This document shows positions 26,235 to 34,520 of a stretch of 64,000 bases of DNA, piece by piece. The translations under genes were made by a program, and so were the position numbers. The notes beneath the pieces are model-generated. The model did not search any database. It saw only the letters and a list, made by a program, of their open reading frames with translations, and was not told the origin of the DNA. The stretch's first letter is position 1. Each line of letters begins with the position of its first letter. Location of the stretch: NCBI RefSeq assembly GCF_040276085.1, contig NZ_JBELOK010000003.1, positions 248,001-312,000 of the forward strand, in the 5' to 3' direction. The DNA is from Castellaniella sp040276085. Lineage in GTDB: Bacteria > Pseudomonadota > Gammaproteobacteria > Burkholderiales > Burkholderiaceae_B.

Positions 26235-27350
26235 ATGACTGAAACCCTGGATTGCGTCGTCATTGGCGCCGGCGTGGTTGGCCTGGCCACCGCGCGGGCC
26301 TGCGCTCAGGCCGGGCTTGAAACCCTCGTGCTTGAAGCCGAATCCGCCATCGGCAGCATCACCAGCTCGCGCAACAGCGAAGTCATCCACGCCGGGATCT
26401 ACTACCCAAAGGGGTCGCTAAAAGCACAGCTGTGCGTGCGAGGCCGCGAAATGCTGTACGACTACTGCACGCAGCACAGGGTGGATCACCAGCGATGCGG
26501 CAAGCTGATTGTGGCCACCCAACCAGCACAAACTGATCGTCTGCGGACACTGCAGCAGGCGGCTCAGGCCAACGGGGTGCACAATTTGCGTTGGCTCGGG
26601 CAAGACGAGGCACAGTCTAGAGAACCAGCATTGCGCTGTGTGGCTGCCCTGGAGTCACCATCAACCGGCATTATCGACAGCCACGGCCTGATGCTTGCCT
26701 TGCTGGGCGACCTTGAAACCGCTGGCGGTTTGCTGGCACTGCAATCCCCCGTGCTGGGCGGCCGCATCACGACAGGCAAGGCCCCCATCGTGCTGCACAT
26801 CGGCGGGGCGGAGCCCATGGATATTGCTGCGCGCCATGTGATCAATTGCGCGGGCCTGCAGGCACAAGCCGTGGCCACCGCCATCGAGGGGGTGCCATCC
26901 GGCAGCATTCCCACAGGCCGGTATGCCAAGGGCAACTACTATGCCTTGTCAGAGCGCTCACCCTTTACACATCTGATCTACCCCATCCCCGAGCCCGGCG
27001 GCCTGGGCGTGCACCTGACAATCGACTTGGCCGGCCAGGCACGCTTTGGCCCGGACGTGGAGTGGGTGGACACACTGGATTACACCGTCGACCCCGGACG
27101 TGCCGAGAACTTCTACGCAGCAATCCGGCGCTACTGGCCAGCCCTGCCCGACAATGCCCTGCACCCCAGCTACTCGGGCATCCGGCCCAAACTGATACCG
27201 GCAGATGGTGAAGAGCCCGATTTTGTAATCCAGAGCCCAGACACCCATGGGATAAACGGCCTGGTCAATCTTTACGGGATTGAGTCCCCTGGACTAACTT
27301 CTTGCCTGGCCATTGCAGATCACGTAGTACAGCGCATAATCAAGGCTTGA
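26235..27350 (+). CDS. FAD-dependent oxidoreductase, L-2-hydroxyglutarate oxidase-like (DAO fold)
   Basis: 371 residues. The N-terminus is a Rossmann FAD site, DCVVIGAGVVGLATARACAQAG, followed by LVLEAESAIGSITSSRNSEVIHAGIYYPKGSLKAQLCVRG, the conserved block of LhgO/L2HGDH. The C-terminus ends with GIESPGLTSCLAIADHV. It would oxidise L-2-hydroxyglutarate, or a related 2-hydroxyacid, to the 2-oxo acid. With the YdiJ-like enzyme at 7.2-10.2 kb the window may encode dehydrogenases for both 2-hydroxyglutarate stereoisomers. A small ABM-fold gene follows 27 bp downstream. Confidence 0.87.
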   Translation: MTETLDCVVIGAGVVGLATARACAQAGLETLVLEAESAIGSITSSRNSEVIHAGIYYPKGSLKAQLCVRGREMLYDYCTQHRVDHQRCGKLIVATQPAQTDRLRTLQQAAQANGVHNLRWLGQDEAQSREPALRCVAALESPSTGIIDSHGLMLALLGDLETAGGLLALQSPVLGGRITTGKAPIVLHIGGAEPMDIAARHVINCAGLQAQAVATAIEGVPSGSIPTGRYAKGNYYALSERSPFTHLIYPIPEPGGLGVHLTIDLAGQARFGPDVEWVDTLDYTVDPGRAENFYAAIRRYWPALPDNALHPSYSGIRPKLIPADGEEPDFVIQSPDTHGINGLVNLYGIESPGLTSCLAIADHVVQRIIKA

Positions 27351-27377
27351 TTTACTTCTTAAACACAGGAAACCGAT

Positions 27378-27671
27378 ATGATCCGCGAAATGGCGCACAT
27401 CACCGTCAAACCCGGCGCACAGGCTGATTTTGAAGCCGGCGTACAAAAGGCCCTGCCCTTGTTTCAGCGCGCACGCGGCTTTCATCGCCTCGAGCTGCAC
27501 CACGTCATCGAGAACCCCGATCAATACGTGCTGCAAATCCACTGGCAAACACTGGAAGACCACATGACGCATTTCCGCGAATCCGAAGATTTCCAAGCCT
27601 GGCGCGGCATTGTGGGTGGCTTTTTTGCCAAGCCCCCCGAAGTTGTGCACACCGAGGTGGTGGGCGAGTAA
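27378..27671 (+). CDS. Antibiotic biosynthesis monooxygenase (ABM) fold protein
   Basis: 97 residues. A short dimeric alpha-beta barrel: MAHITVKPGAQADFEAGVQKALPLF, ARGFHRLELHHVIENPDQYVLQIHWQTLEDHMTHFRESEDFQAWRGIV. The WxxxExHxxxFRxSxxFxxW pattern is the ABM signature. Such proteins act as small cofactor-free monooxygenases or haem-handling proteins; the function here is unknown. It follows the LhgO-like gene closely and is probably co-transcribed. It converges on mnmE with a 23-bp gap holding a possible GCATCGG/CCGATGC hairpin. Confidence 0.82.
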   Translation: MIREMAHITVKPGAQADFEAGVQKALPLFQRARGFHRLELHHVIENPDQYVLQIHWQTLEDHMTHFRESEDFQAWRGIVGGFFAKPPEVVHTEVVGE

Positions 27672-27694
27672 ACCTGCACACCCCGGGCATCGGT

Positions 27695-29155
27695 TTACTT
27701 CCCGATGCAAAACCGCGAGAAGATCTCGCCCAGAAGATCATCGCTGGTAAATTGGCCCGTGATTTCGCACAGGCTTTCGTGGGCCAGGCGCAGCTCTTCG
27801 GCAAACAGATCCAGTACTTGGTCGCTGTGCGATGCGTGTTCATTGGCCAGTTGCAGGTGTTCGCGGGCCTGCTCCAGTGCCCGAACATGGCGCTCGCGGG
27901 CCAGCCAGGGCGACTCTGCCCCGGGTGTCCAGCCGGCAATCTCCAGCAGGCGGGCACGCAGGGCATCCAGCCCCAGGCCGGTTTTGGCCGAGACCTGCAG
28001 CAGCTGCACGGCCGGGGCCGCAGACGTGGCCCCGGCGGGTGCAGGCGGTTCAGGCAGGTATGCGCCAGGCTGATCGTCTGGCGCACCATGCACGCCAAGA
28101 CCTTGCGCGCCCAGCCCCTTTGCCCCGGCAGCCAGCAGATCAGCCTTGTTCAGCACCCGCAGCACAGGCGTGCCGGCCGGCAAACGTTTGACGATTTCCA
28201 TATCCAGGGGGTCATCGGGATGGCGCGCATCCTGCAGGTGCACAATCACTTGTGCACGGCTGATCTCAGCCCAGCTGCGCTCGATGCCGATACGCTCGAC
28301 GGTGTCTTCGGTTTCACGCAAACCGGCCGTGTCCACGATATGTAGCGGGATGCCGTCGATATGAACCTGCTGGATCACGCGATCGCGCGTGGTACCCGCA
28401 ATGGGTGTCACGATGGCCACGTCTTCGCCTGCCAGGGCATTGAGCAAACTGGATTTACCCACATTGGGCTGGCCGGCCAGCACCACGTGCAGGCCTTCTC
28501 GCAGCACCAGGCCCTGGCGTGCCGTGTTCAGCACCTCGTCCAGCGCCGTGCGGATCCCATCCAGGCGGGCGGCCGCCTGATAGGTTTCAAGAAAGTCGAT
28601 TTCTTCTTCGGGAAAATCCAGCGTGGCCTCAACCAGCATGCGCAGCTGCACAATGCGCTCGCTCAGCGTCTGGATTTCGGCAGAGAACGCCCCCGAGAGC
28701 GAGGCCATAGCACTGCGGGCAGCCGCCGTCGAGCTGGCCTCGATCAGATCGGCCACGGCTTCCGCCTGGGCAAGATCCAGGCGGTCGTTTAGAAAAGCTC
28801 TTTGGGTGAACTCGCCCGGCTGGGCCAGACGCAGCCCAATGTCCGCGCCTCGTGCCAGGCAGTCTTCAAGCACCCGGCGCAGCACCGCAGGGCCGCCATG
28901 GCCCTGAAGCTCGAGTACGTCTTCGCCAGTGTACGAATGCGGACCCGGAAAAAACAGCGCAAGGCCTTCATCGAGGGTCTCGCCGTCTTGCGTGCGAAAC
29001 GGTAAATAGTGCGCATGCCGGGGCTTGAGTGCCTGCCCACATACAACACCTGCCCAGGCCTGCAGGCTGGGCCCCGACACCCGGATCACGCCAATGCCCC
29101 CGCGCCCAGGGGCGGTGGCGATGGCAATGATGGGGTCGGTGGATGATGCGCTCAT
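27695..29155 (-). CDS. mnmE: tRNA modification GTPase MnmE
   Basis: 486 residues against about 450 for E. coli. With MnmG it installs the cmnm5 group on wobble uridine of certain tRNAs. N-terminal tetrahydrofolate-binding domain (IAIATAPGRGGIGVIRVSG), helical domain, and an inserted G domain with GQPNVGKSSLLNAL, TRD-type switch (GTTRDRVI), DTAGLRE and NKAD. The C-terminal FCIGK motif with the active-site cysteine is intact. The extra length is a Gly/Ala/Pro-rich insertion in the G domain after NKADLLAAG (GAKGLGAQGLGVHG, then PEPPAPAGATSAAP). It is the last gene of the minus-strand rpmH-rnpA-yidD-yidC-mnmE run. Confidence 0.96.
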   Translation of the reverse strand: MSASSTDPIIAIATAPGRGGIGVIRVSGPSLQAWAGVVCGQALKPRHAHYLPFRTQDGETLDEGLALFFPGPHSYTGEDVLELQGHGGPAVLRRVLEDCLARGADIGLRLAQPGEFTQRAFLNDRLDLAQAEAVADLIEASSTAAARSAMASLSGAFSAEIQTLSERIVQLRMLVEATLDFPEEEIDFLETYQAAARLDGIRTALDEVLNTARQGLVLREGLHVVLAGQPNVGKSSLLNALAGEDVAIVTPIAGTTRDRVIQQVHIDGIPLHIVDTAGLRETEDTVERIGIERSWAEISRAQVIVHLQDARHPDDPLDMEIVKRLPAGTPVLRVLNKADLLAAGAKGLGAQGLGVHGAPDDQPGAYLPEPPAPAGATSAAPAVQLLQVSAKTGLGLDALRARLLEIAGWTPGAESPWLARERHVRALEQAREHLQLANEHASHSDQVLDLFAEELRLAHESLCEITGQFTSDDLLGEIFSRFCIGK

Positions 29156-29159
29156 GGCA

Positions 29160-30908
29160 TCAGCTGGACGCCAGCGCTGCCTTTTCTTTATCCAGGCGCT
29201 TCATAATGACGCGTTGCTGGATGATGGACACCGTGTTGTTGACGCACCAGTACAGCACCAGACCCGCGGGAAACAGGAACATCATCCCGCCAAACACCAG
29301 AGGCATGATCATCATGATCTTGGCCTGGGTAGGATCGGGCGGCGTGGGGTTGAGCTTGATCTGCAGGAACATCGTCAGCATCATGAATGCCGGCAGAATG
29401 AACCAGGGATCGCTGATGGAGAGATCGTGGATCCAGAGGATCCATGGCGCACCTCGCATCTCGACGCTGCCCAGCAGCACCCAGTACAGCGCGATGAACA
29501 CCGGGATCTGCACCACCATGGGCAGACAACCGCCCAGCGGATTGATCTTCTCGGTGCGGTACATCTCCATCATGGCCGCGTTCATCTTGGCCTTGTCGTC
29601 ACCGAATTTTTCTTTCAGGTGCTTCATGCGCGGCGCAACCAGCTTCATCTTGGCCATCGACCGATAGCTGGCCGCCGACAGCGGGTAGAACACCAGCTTG
29701 ATGAGCAGCGTCAGCAGAACGATGGTCCAGCCCCAGTTGCCCACCAGACCATGCAGCCAGATCATGAACTTGAACATCGGCTTGGCGATGATGGTGACCC
29801 AGCCATAATCCACAACCAGATCCAGGCCCGGCGCCACAGTGCTCATTGCGTGCTGGTCTTGCGGCCCCACCCACAACTGCGCATCGACGGAGGTATGCTG
29901 GCCCGGGGCAATGGTGCCGACGGACTCGATGGTGCGGATTGCAAACAGGCCATCGGGCAGTGCCAGCGCCTGGTTGGTGCGCACGGTGCCTTGCTGAGGC
30001 ACCCAGGCCGTTGCAAAGTAATGCTGCACCATCCCGATCCAGCCGTTATCGGCTTTTTGGGTATAGCTGGCCTTTTGCTTGGTGATGTCCTCGAAGGAGA
30101 TCTTCTGGAATTTATCCTCGGACGAATACACGGCCGGGCCGGTAAAGGTGCTGTAGAACCCAGTGGTGTTGGCCGGCTCGTGGCCGTCGCGCGTCAGCTG
30201 CAAATACAAAGACGGGTTGATCGGCTGATCGCCCAGGTTGTAGATATCGTTGCGCACGTGGATATCGTAGCTATCCGGCGACAACGTGAAGGTTTTGACC
30301 ACCCGTACTTGTCCGGATGTCGCCTCAAACGAGATCTGCGTCTTGCCATCCTTGACCACCGGCCCCGCGCCCACCAAGGTAAACGGGGTGAGGTGCGTGG
30401 GATAGCTGTCTCCTTGGGGCGCCCCCACCAGGCCGGTTTGTGCCACGTAGGTGTCGCCCGGCTGATTATTTAGCAGGAACATGGACTCTGCAGGATCTTG
30501 CCCAGGCTTTTTACCCATCAAGCCCTTGAACCACGGCAAGATGCCGGTGGTGGTGTCCTGATTTTTGTATTTCAGCAACTCGGCGCGTACCAGCTGGGCC
30601 CCATGCGTATCAAAGGTGAGGTCGTACACATCGGTTTTGACGTGCACAGGCTGACCCTGGGGAATGGTATCGGCTGACGGAACGTTGGCTGGCGCGCTGG
30701 TGCTGCCCGCCGCAGCGGTGGGCACACCAGTTTGCCCGGCAGGCGTGCCTGCGGGTGCATCTGTGCCAGACGCCGTCTTGCTGGCCTCGGTTGCCGGAGG
30801 CGCCACAGAAAACAGCGAGGGCTGGCCCTGATACATCTGCCAGTTGTTCCACAACAGCAGAAGCGAAAAAGAAAAAATCATCCAGAGGATGGTGCGTCGA
30901 ATGTCCAT
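29160..30908 (-). CDS. yidC: Membrane protein insertase YidC
   Basis: 582 residues from the ATG at 30908 (MDIRRTILWMIFSFSLLLLW), the standard betaproteobacterial opening; a longer frame to 31001 is unsupported. An N-terminal membrane anchor is followed by an Ala/Pro/Thr-rich linker, a periplasmic beta-sandwich domain (about 80-340) and the conserved insertase core of five helices, with NWGWTIVLLTLLIKLVFYPLSAASYRSMAKMK and EKINPLGGCLPMVVQIPVFIALYWVLL. It inserts and folds inner-membrane proteins with or without SecYEG. Four bases separate its stop from the mnmE start. Confidence 0.97.
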   Translation of the reverse strand: MDIRRTILWMIFSFSLLLLWNNWQMYQGQPSLFSVAPPATEASKTASGTDAPAGTPAGQTGVPTAAAGSTSAPANVPSADTIPQGQPVHVKTDVYDLTFDTHGAQLVRAELLKYKNQDTTTGILPWFKGLMGKKPGQDPAESMFLLNNQPGDTYVAQTGLVGAPQGDSYPTHLTPFTLVGAGPVVKDGKTQISFEATSGQVRVVKTFTLSPDSYDIHVRNDIYNLGDQPINPSLYLQLTRDGHEPANTTGFYSTFTGPAVYSSEDKFQKISFEDITKQKASYTQKADNGWIGMVQHYFATAWVPQQGTVRTNQALALPDGLFAIRTIESVGTIAPGQHTSVDAQLWVGPQDQHAMSTVAPGLDLVVDYGWVTIIAKPMFKFMIWLHGLVGNWGWTIVLLTLLIKLVFYPLSAASYRSMAKMKLVAPRMKHLKEKFGDDKAKMNAAMMEMYRTEKINPLGGCLPMVVQIPVFIALYWVLLGSVEMRGAPWILWIHDLSISDPWFILPAFMMLTMFLQIKLNPTPPDPTQAKIMMIMPLVFGGMMFLFPAGLVLYWCVNNTVSIIQQRVIMKRLDKEKAALASS

Positions 30909-31010
30909 TGGCGCCTGTATTCGAGTGAGGTCGGAGCAAAAGCCCACCAGTTTAACGCAGGGTGGCTGACAAGAACTTGATCTTGGGCCGACAAGGCCCA
31001 CAATCAGCCG

Positions 31011-31232
31011 TCAGGCTGGCGGTACGGGGTCGTGTCCCCCGGGGCAACCCGGATGACACCGTGCGATGCGGCGCATGCCCAGCCAGATGCCGCGCAGCAC
31101 GCCATGTGTTTCGATGGCCTCGATGGTGTAGGCCGAGCACGTGGGCGTAAAACGGCACTGCTGCCCCACCCACGGGCTTAAAAAATACCGATAGAAGCGG
31201 ATCGGTGCAATAAACAAAGACCGTATCAGCAT
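31011..31232 (-). CDS. yidD: Membrane protein insertion efficiency factor YidD
   Basis: 73 residues. The opening LIRSLFIAPIRFYRYFLSPWVGQQCRFTPTCSAYTIEAIETHG with three clustered cysteines (CRFTPTCS and later RCHPGCPGG) is diagnostic. It assists YidC-dependent insertion at the inner face of the membrane. It overlaps the end of rnpA by 7 bp, the usual arrangement. Confidence 0.95.
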   Translation of the reverse strand: MLIRSLFIAPIRFYRYFLSPWVGQQCRFTPTCSAYTIEAIETHGVLRGIWLGMRRIARCHPGCPGGHDPVPPA

Positions 31233-31585
31233 CGGACGATCCGGTCGAGGAGCTGGTCGGCTTCGGCACGCACCTGGCGCTTGAGTTGTGTCAGGCTGGC
31301 CGGCTGTGGCCGATTAACCAGACGAAACACCAGATCACCTTCGGGAAGCGTGGCCCGCCGCATGCGGAAGGCCTCGCGGATGACCCGCTTGATGGCGTTT
31401 CGGGTTACCGCCAGTGGCGCGTATCGCTTGGGCACCACCAAGCCCAGCCGGGCCGGCGATGCCGCTGTATTACGCGGACTGGAAACAACGAACAAAGCCC
31501 CTCGAGCGACACGCCTGCCCTTTAAGGCTGCGGTGTATTCCGAGGGGCGATGCAGCCGGGCCGCCGAGGGAAAGTCGGAAGGCAT
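31226..31585 (-). CDS. rnpA: Ribonuclease P protein component
   Basis: 119 residues from the ATG at 31585 (MPSDFPSAARLHRPSEYTAALKG), chosen because it matches the start of Bordetella-type RnpA as I recall it; in-frame alternatives are an ATG at 31603 and a TTG at 31633 next to the rpmH stop. None has a strong ribosome site. The RNR-type basic helix is GLVVPKRYAPLAVTRNAIKRVIREAFR near residues 47-73. It binds the RNase P RNA and aids 5' processing of tRNA. Confidence 0.93.
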   Translation of the reverse strand: MPSDFPSAARLHRPSEYTAALKGRRVARGALFVVSSPRNTAASPARLGLVVPKRYAPLAVTRNAIKRVIREAFRMRRATLPEGDLVFRLVNRPQPASLTQLKRQVRAEADQLLDRIVRC

Positions 31586-31633
31586 GGCAACGCTGTCGCA
31601 CATGCCCGGCAAAGGGCTGTGCGCGACAGGCAA

Positions 31634-31768
31634 TTAGACGGCCAGGCGCTTGCGGCCCTTGGCGCGGCGGGCGCTAAGGACGGCACGGCCCGCACGCGTC
31701 TTCATGCGGACACGAAACCCGTGAGTGCGCTTGCGGCGGGTTACAGAAGGCTGAAAAGTGCGTTTCAT
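31634..31768 (-). CDS. rpmH: 50S ribosomal protein L34
   Basis: 44 residues: MKRTFQPSVTRRKRTHGFRV at the start, then RMKTRAGRAVLSARRAKGRK and RLAV at the end, a textbook L34. TAA stop at 31634-31636, ATG at 31766-31768. It lies immediately upstream of rnpA and is divergent from dnaA across the candidate origin. Confidence 0.98.
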   Translation of the reverse strand: MKRTFQPSVTRRKRTHGFRVRMKTRAGRAVLSARRAKGRKRLAV

Positions 31769-31948
31769 GGCGAATCCAAAAGAGCTTGGGTGGTAAAAGA
31801 TACAGAAAAGCCCACTATTTCAACAAATTTTGAGCACTTCGTCAATCACATGCGTAGTTATCCCCTGCTGTATCCAAACGCAGGCACCCGTCCTGTGGAT
31901 AACTTGCCTCGGGAAAGGGTAGAATCGAGGTTTCGCACGATGATATCT
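31769..31948. other. oriC: Candidate replication origin (oriC) and rpmH/dnaA divergent promoters
   Basis: The 180 bp between rpmH and dnaA contain one perfect DnaA box, TGTGGATAA (reverse of TTATCCACA) at 31894-31902, and two near matches, TTATCCCCT at 31858-31866 and GTATCCAAA at 31870-31878. An AT-rich run at about 31790-31835 could be the unwinding element. The position between rpmH and dnaA is the usual site of oriC in this group. Box density is low for a full origin, so additional boxes elsewhere (for example beyond gyrB) cannot be excluded. Confidence 0.6.
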
Positions 31949-33367
31949 ATGAATGAATTCTGGCAGGCCTGTCTCCAGCAACTGGAGCAGGAACTTCCCC
32001 CTCAGCAAATCAGCGCCTGGATCAAACCCCTGGTTCCTCTCGACTACGACGAAGAGCTGGCGATCCTGAGAGTCGCTGCGCCCAATCGCTTCAAGCTGGA
32101 TTGGGTGCGCAAAAACTTTTCTACCCGCCTCGAATCCCTGGCCAGCGACTGGTTCTCCCAATCGGTGCAGGTTCAGTTCGAGCTGGGGGCTGCCCCTGCC
32201 CGGCCCACAGCAAGCAATCCCCGCTCGCCGGCGCCATCCAGCGGCACGCCTCCGGTGGGCGTCAGCAACCAAAGCGCCCACACGGCCACCCCGGCTGCGC
32301 CGCCTTCCGTCGTGCATGCCGCTACTGACGAAGCCATGCAAGACCGTTCGCGGCTTAATCTCGATCTCACGTTCGATAACTTCGTGATCGGTAAAGCCAA
32401 CCAGCTGGCGCGTGCTGCCGCCATGCAGGTGGCAGAAAACCCGGGCGTGTCCTACAACCCGCTGTTTCTGTACGGTGGCGTGGGCCTGGGCAAAACCCAC
32501 CTGATCCACGCCATCGGCAATGCTCTGTTGGCCAGTGGCACCAGCCCGCGCATCCGCTATGTGCATGCCGACCAATACGTCTCTGATGTGGTCAAGGCCT
32601 ATCAGCGCCGGGCGTTTGATGATTTCAAGCGCTATTACCACTCGCTGGATCTTCTGCTGATCGACGATATTCAGTTTTTTGCCGGCAAAAACCGCACGCA
32701 AGAAGAGTTCTTCTATGCGTTTGAGGCCATGGTGGCGCAGCGCAAGCAAATCATCATTACCTCGGATACCTACCCCAAAGAGCTCGCCAACATCGACAGC
32801 CGGCTGATCTCCCGGTTTGATTCCGGTCTTACAGTGGCCATCGAGCCACCCGAGCTCGAAATGCGGGTAGCCATTTTGCTGCGTAAAGCGCAAACCGAGG
32901 GCATCACCATGCCCGAAGAAGTGGCGTTCTTTATCGCCAAGCACCTGCGCAGCAACGTGCGCGAGCTTGAAGGCGCCTTGCGCAAGGTATCCGCCTACGC
33001 CCGCTTTCACGGCCGCGAGGTACTGACCGTCGAAGTCTGCAAAGAAGCACTCAAGGATTTGCTGTCGGTCTCCAATAGCCAGATCACCGTCGAGAACATC
33101 CAGAAGACCGTGGCAGATTTCTATAAAATCAAGGTCGCCGATATGTACTCGAAACGGCGGCCGGCCAATATTGCAGTGCCCCGTCAGATCGCCATGTATC
33201 TGGCCAAAGAGCTCACACAAAAAAGCCTGCCCGAAATCGGCGACCTTTTTGGTGGGCGCGACCACACCACTGTATTACACGCCGTGCGCAAAATCACCGA
33301 TTTGCGCGCCAAGCAAACTGAACTTAATCACGCACTTCACGTACTCGAACAAACGCTCAAAGGATAA
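31949..33367 (+). CDS. dnaA: Chromosomal replication initiator protein DnaA
   Basis: 472 residues from the ATG at 31949 (MNEFWQACLQQLEQELPPQQ); the ATG at 31940 would add three residues, and the much longer open frame back to 31550 is an artefact crossing rpmH and oriC. Domain I ends near residue 85; domain II is a Pro/Ala/Ser-rich linker. Domain III carries Walker A GGVGLGKTHL, Walker B LLLIDDIQFF, and SRLISRFDSGLTV. Domain IV is the DNA-binding module ending with GDLFGGRDHTTVLHAVRKI. It binds DnaA boxes and opens the origin. Confidence 0.98.
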   Translation: MNEFWQACLQQLEQELPPQQISAWIKPLVPLDYDEELAILRVAAPNRFKLDWVRKNFSTRLESLASDWFSQSVQVQFELGAAPARPTASNPRSPAPSSGTPPVGVSNQSAHTATPAAPPSVVHAATDEAMQDRSRLNLDLTFDNFVIGKANQLARAAAMQVAENPGVSYNPLFLYGGVGLGKTHLIHAIGNALLASGTSPRIRYVHADQYVSDVVKAYQRRAFDDFKRYYHSLDLLLIDDIQFFAGKNRTQEEFFYAFEAMVAQRKQIIITSDTYPKELANIDSRLISRFDSGLTVAIEPPELEMRVAILLRKAQTEGITMPEEVAFFIAKHLRSNVRELEGALRKVSAYARFHGREVLTVEVCKEALKDLLSVSNSQITVENIQKTVADFYKIKVADMYSKRRPANIAVPRQIAMYLAKELTQKSLPEIGDLFGGRDHTTVLHAVRKITDLRAKQTELNHALHVLEQTLKG

Positions 33368-33372
33368 GACAC

Positions 33373-34482
33373 ATGCTACTGATCCAAGCCACCCGCGATG
33401 CTGTGCTCAAGCCCCTGACAACCGTGGTCGGCATCGTCGAACGCCGCAACACCTTGCCCATTTTGGCCAACGTGCTGATCCGCAAAAATGGCTCGCAAGT
33501 GTCTTTCCTGGCCAATGATCTCGAAGTACAGATCACCACCCAGGCCGACTTCGGCGTGGGCGACGAAACGCAGTCCACTACTGTCGCGGCACGCAAGTTT
33601 CTGGATATTCTTCGCGCCCTGCCCGAATCCGGTGATGTTCGCCTGTCGCTGGACGAAAACAAACTGACCGTGCAGGCAGGCCGCAGCCGTTTTGCCTTGC
33701 AAACGCTCAGCGCCACCGACTACCCCACGGTATCGCAAGTCCAGCAATGGGATGCGTCGTTCTCGATGCCGCAAAAAGCGCTCAAGCAACTGTTCAATCA
33801 GGTGCACTTCTCGATGGCGCAGCAAGACATCCGCTATTACCTCAATGGCCTGCTGCTGGTGCTCGAGCCCGGCCACGTGCGCGCCGTCTCCACCGATGGC
33901 CACCGCCTGGCCCATAGCGGTGCCACTGTAGACGGCCTGACCGCGCAGATGGACGCCATCATCCCGCGTAAAACCGTGCACGAGATGCAACGTCTGCTGG
34001 CCGATGACGACACCCCGGTGCAGGTCGATCTCGCCACCGGCCAGATCCGCTTCACCTTTGGCCAGATCGAACTCATCTCCAAACTGGTCGAGGGCAAGTT
34101 CCCAGACTACAAACGGGTGATCCCCACGGGCTACACCCGCCACGTCCAGATCCCCCGCGACGCCTTGCAAGCCAGCCTCCAGCGTGCCGCTATCCTTACC
34201 ACCGACAAGCTCAAGGGCGTCAGGATCCAGCTGGGAGACAACCTGCTGCGCATCTCCTCATCCAACGCCGAGCAAGAAGAAGCCCGCGAAGAACTCGAGG
34301 TGGACTACGCACAAGAGTCACTGGACGTGGCCTTCAATGTCACCTATCTGCTTGACGTCCTGGCCAACGTCAAAACCGGTGATATCTGCTGGTCGGTGCA
34401 ACCCGACGTCAATGCGTCCGTCCTGATCACCGTGCCCGACGACGAAGAATTCAAGTACGTCGTCATGCCGATGCGCATCTGA
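33373..34482 (+). CDS. dnaN: DNA polymerase III beta subunit (sliding clamp)
   Basis: 369 residues, starting 5 bp after the dnaA stop, so co-transcribed. Three clamp domains are recognisable from TTVVGIVERRNTLPILANVLI near the N-terminus, LRALPESGDVRLSL and VSTDGHRLAHSGATV in domain 2, and the terminal EFKYVVMPMRI. It encircles DNA and tethers polymerase III and other clamp-binding proteins. Confidence 0.98.
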   Translation: MLLIQATRDAVLKPLTTVVGIVERRNTLPILANVLIRKNGSQVSFLANDLEVQITTQADFGVGDETQSTTVAARKFLDILRALPESGDVRLSLDENKLTVQAGRSRFALQTLSATDYPTVSQVQQWDASFSMPQKALKQLFNQVHFSMAQQDIRYYLNGLLLVLEPGHVRAVSTDGHRLAHSGATVDGLTAQMDAIIPRKTVHEMQRLLADDDTPVQVDLATGQIRFTFGQIELISKLVEGKFPDYKRVIPTGYTRHVQIPRDALQASLQRAAILTTDKLKGVRIQLGDNLLRISSSNAEQEEAREELEVDYAQESLDVAFNVTYLLDVLANVKTGDICWSVQPDVNASVLITVPDDEEFKYVVMPMRI

Positions 34483-34520
34483 TCGCCGCCGCGCCCGCCC
34501 GATACTTACACAGGATTTTC

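Noticed and set aside
31550..31948. N-terminal extension of dnaA by over 130 codons
   Set aside because: It runs antisense through rnpA, rpmH and the oriC region; the family start is MNEFWQ at 31949.
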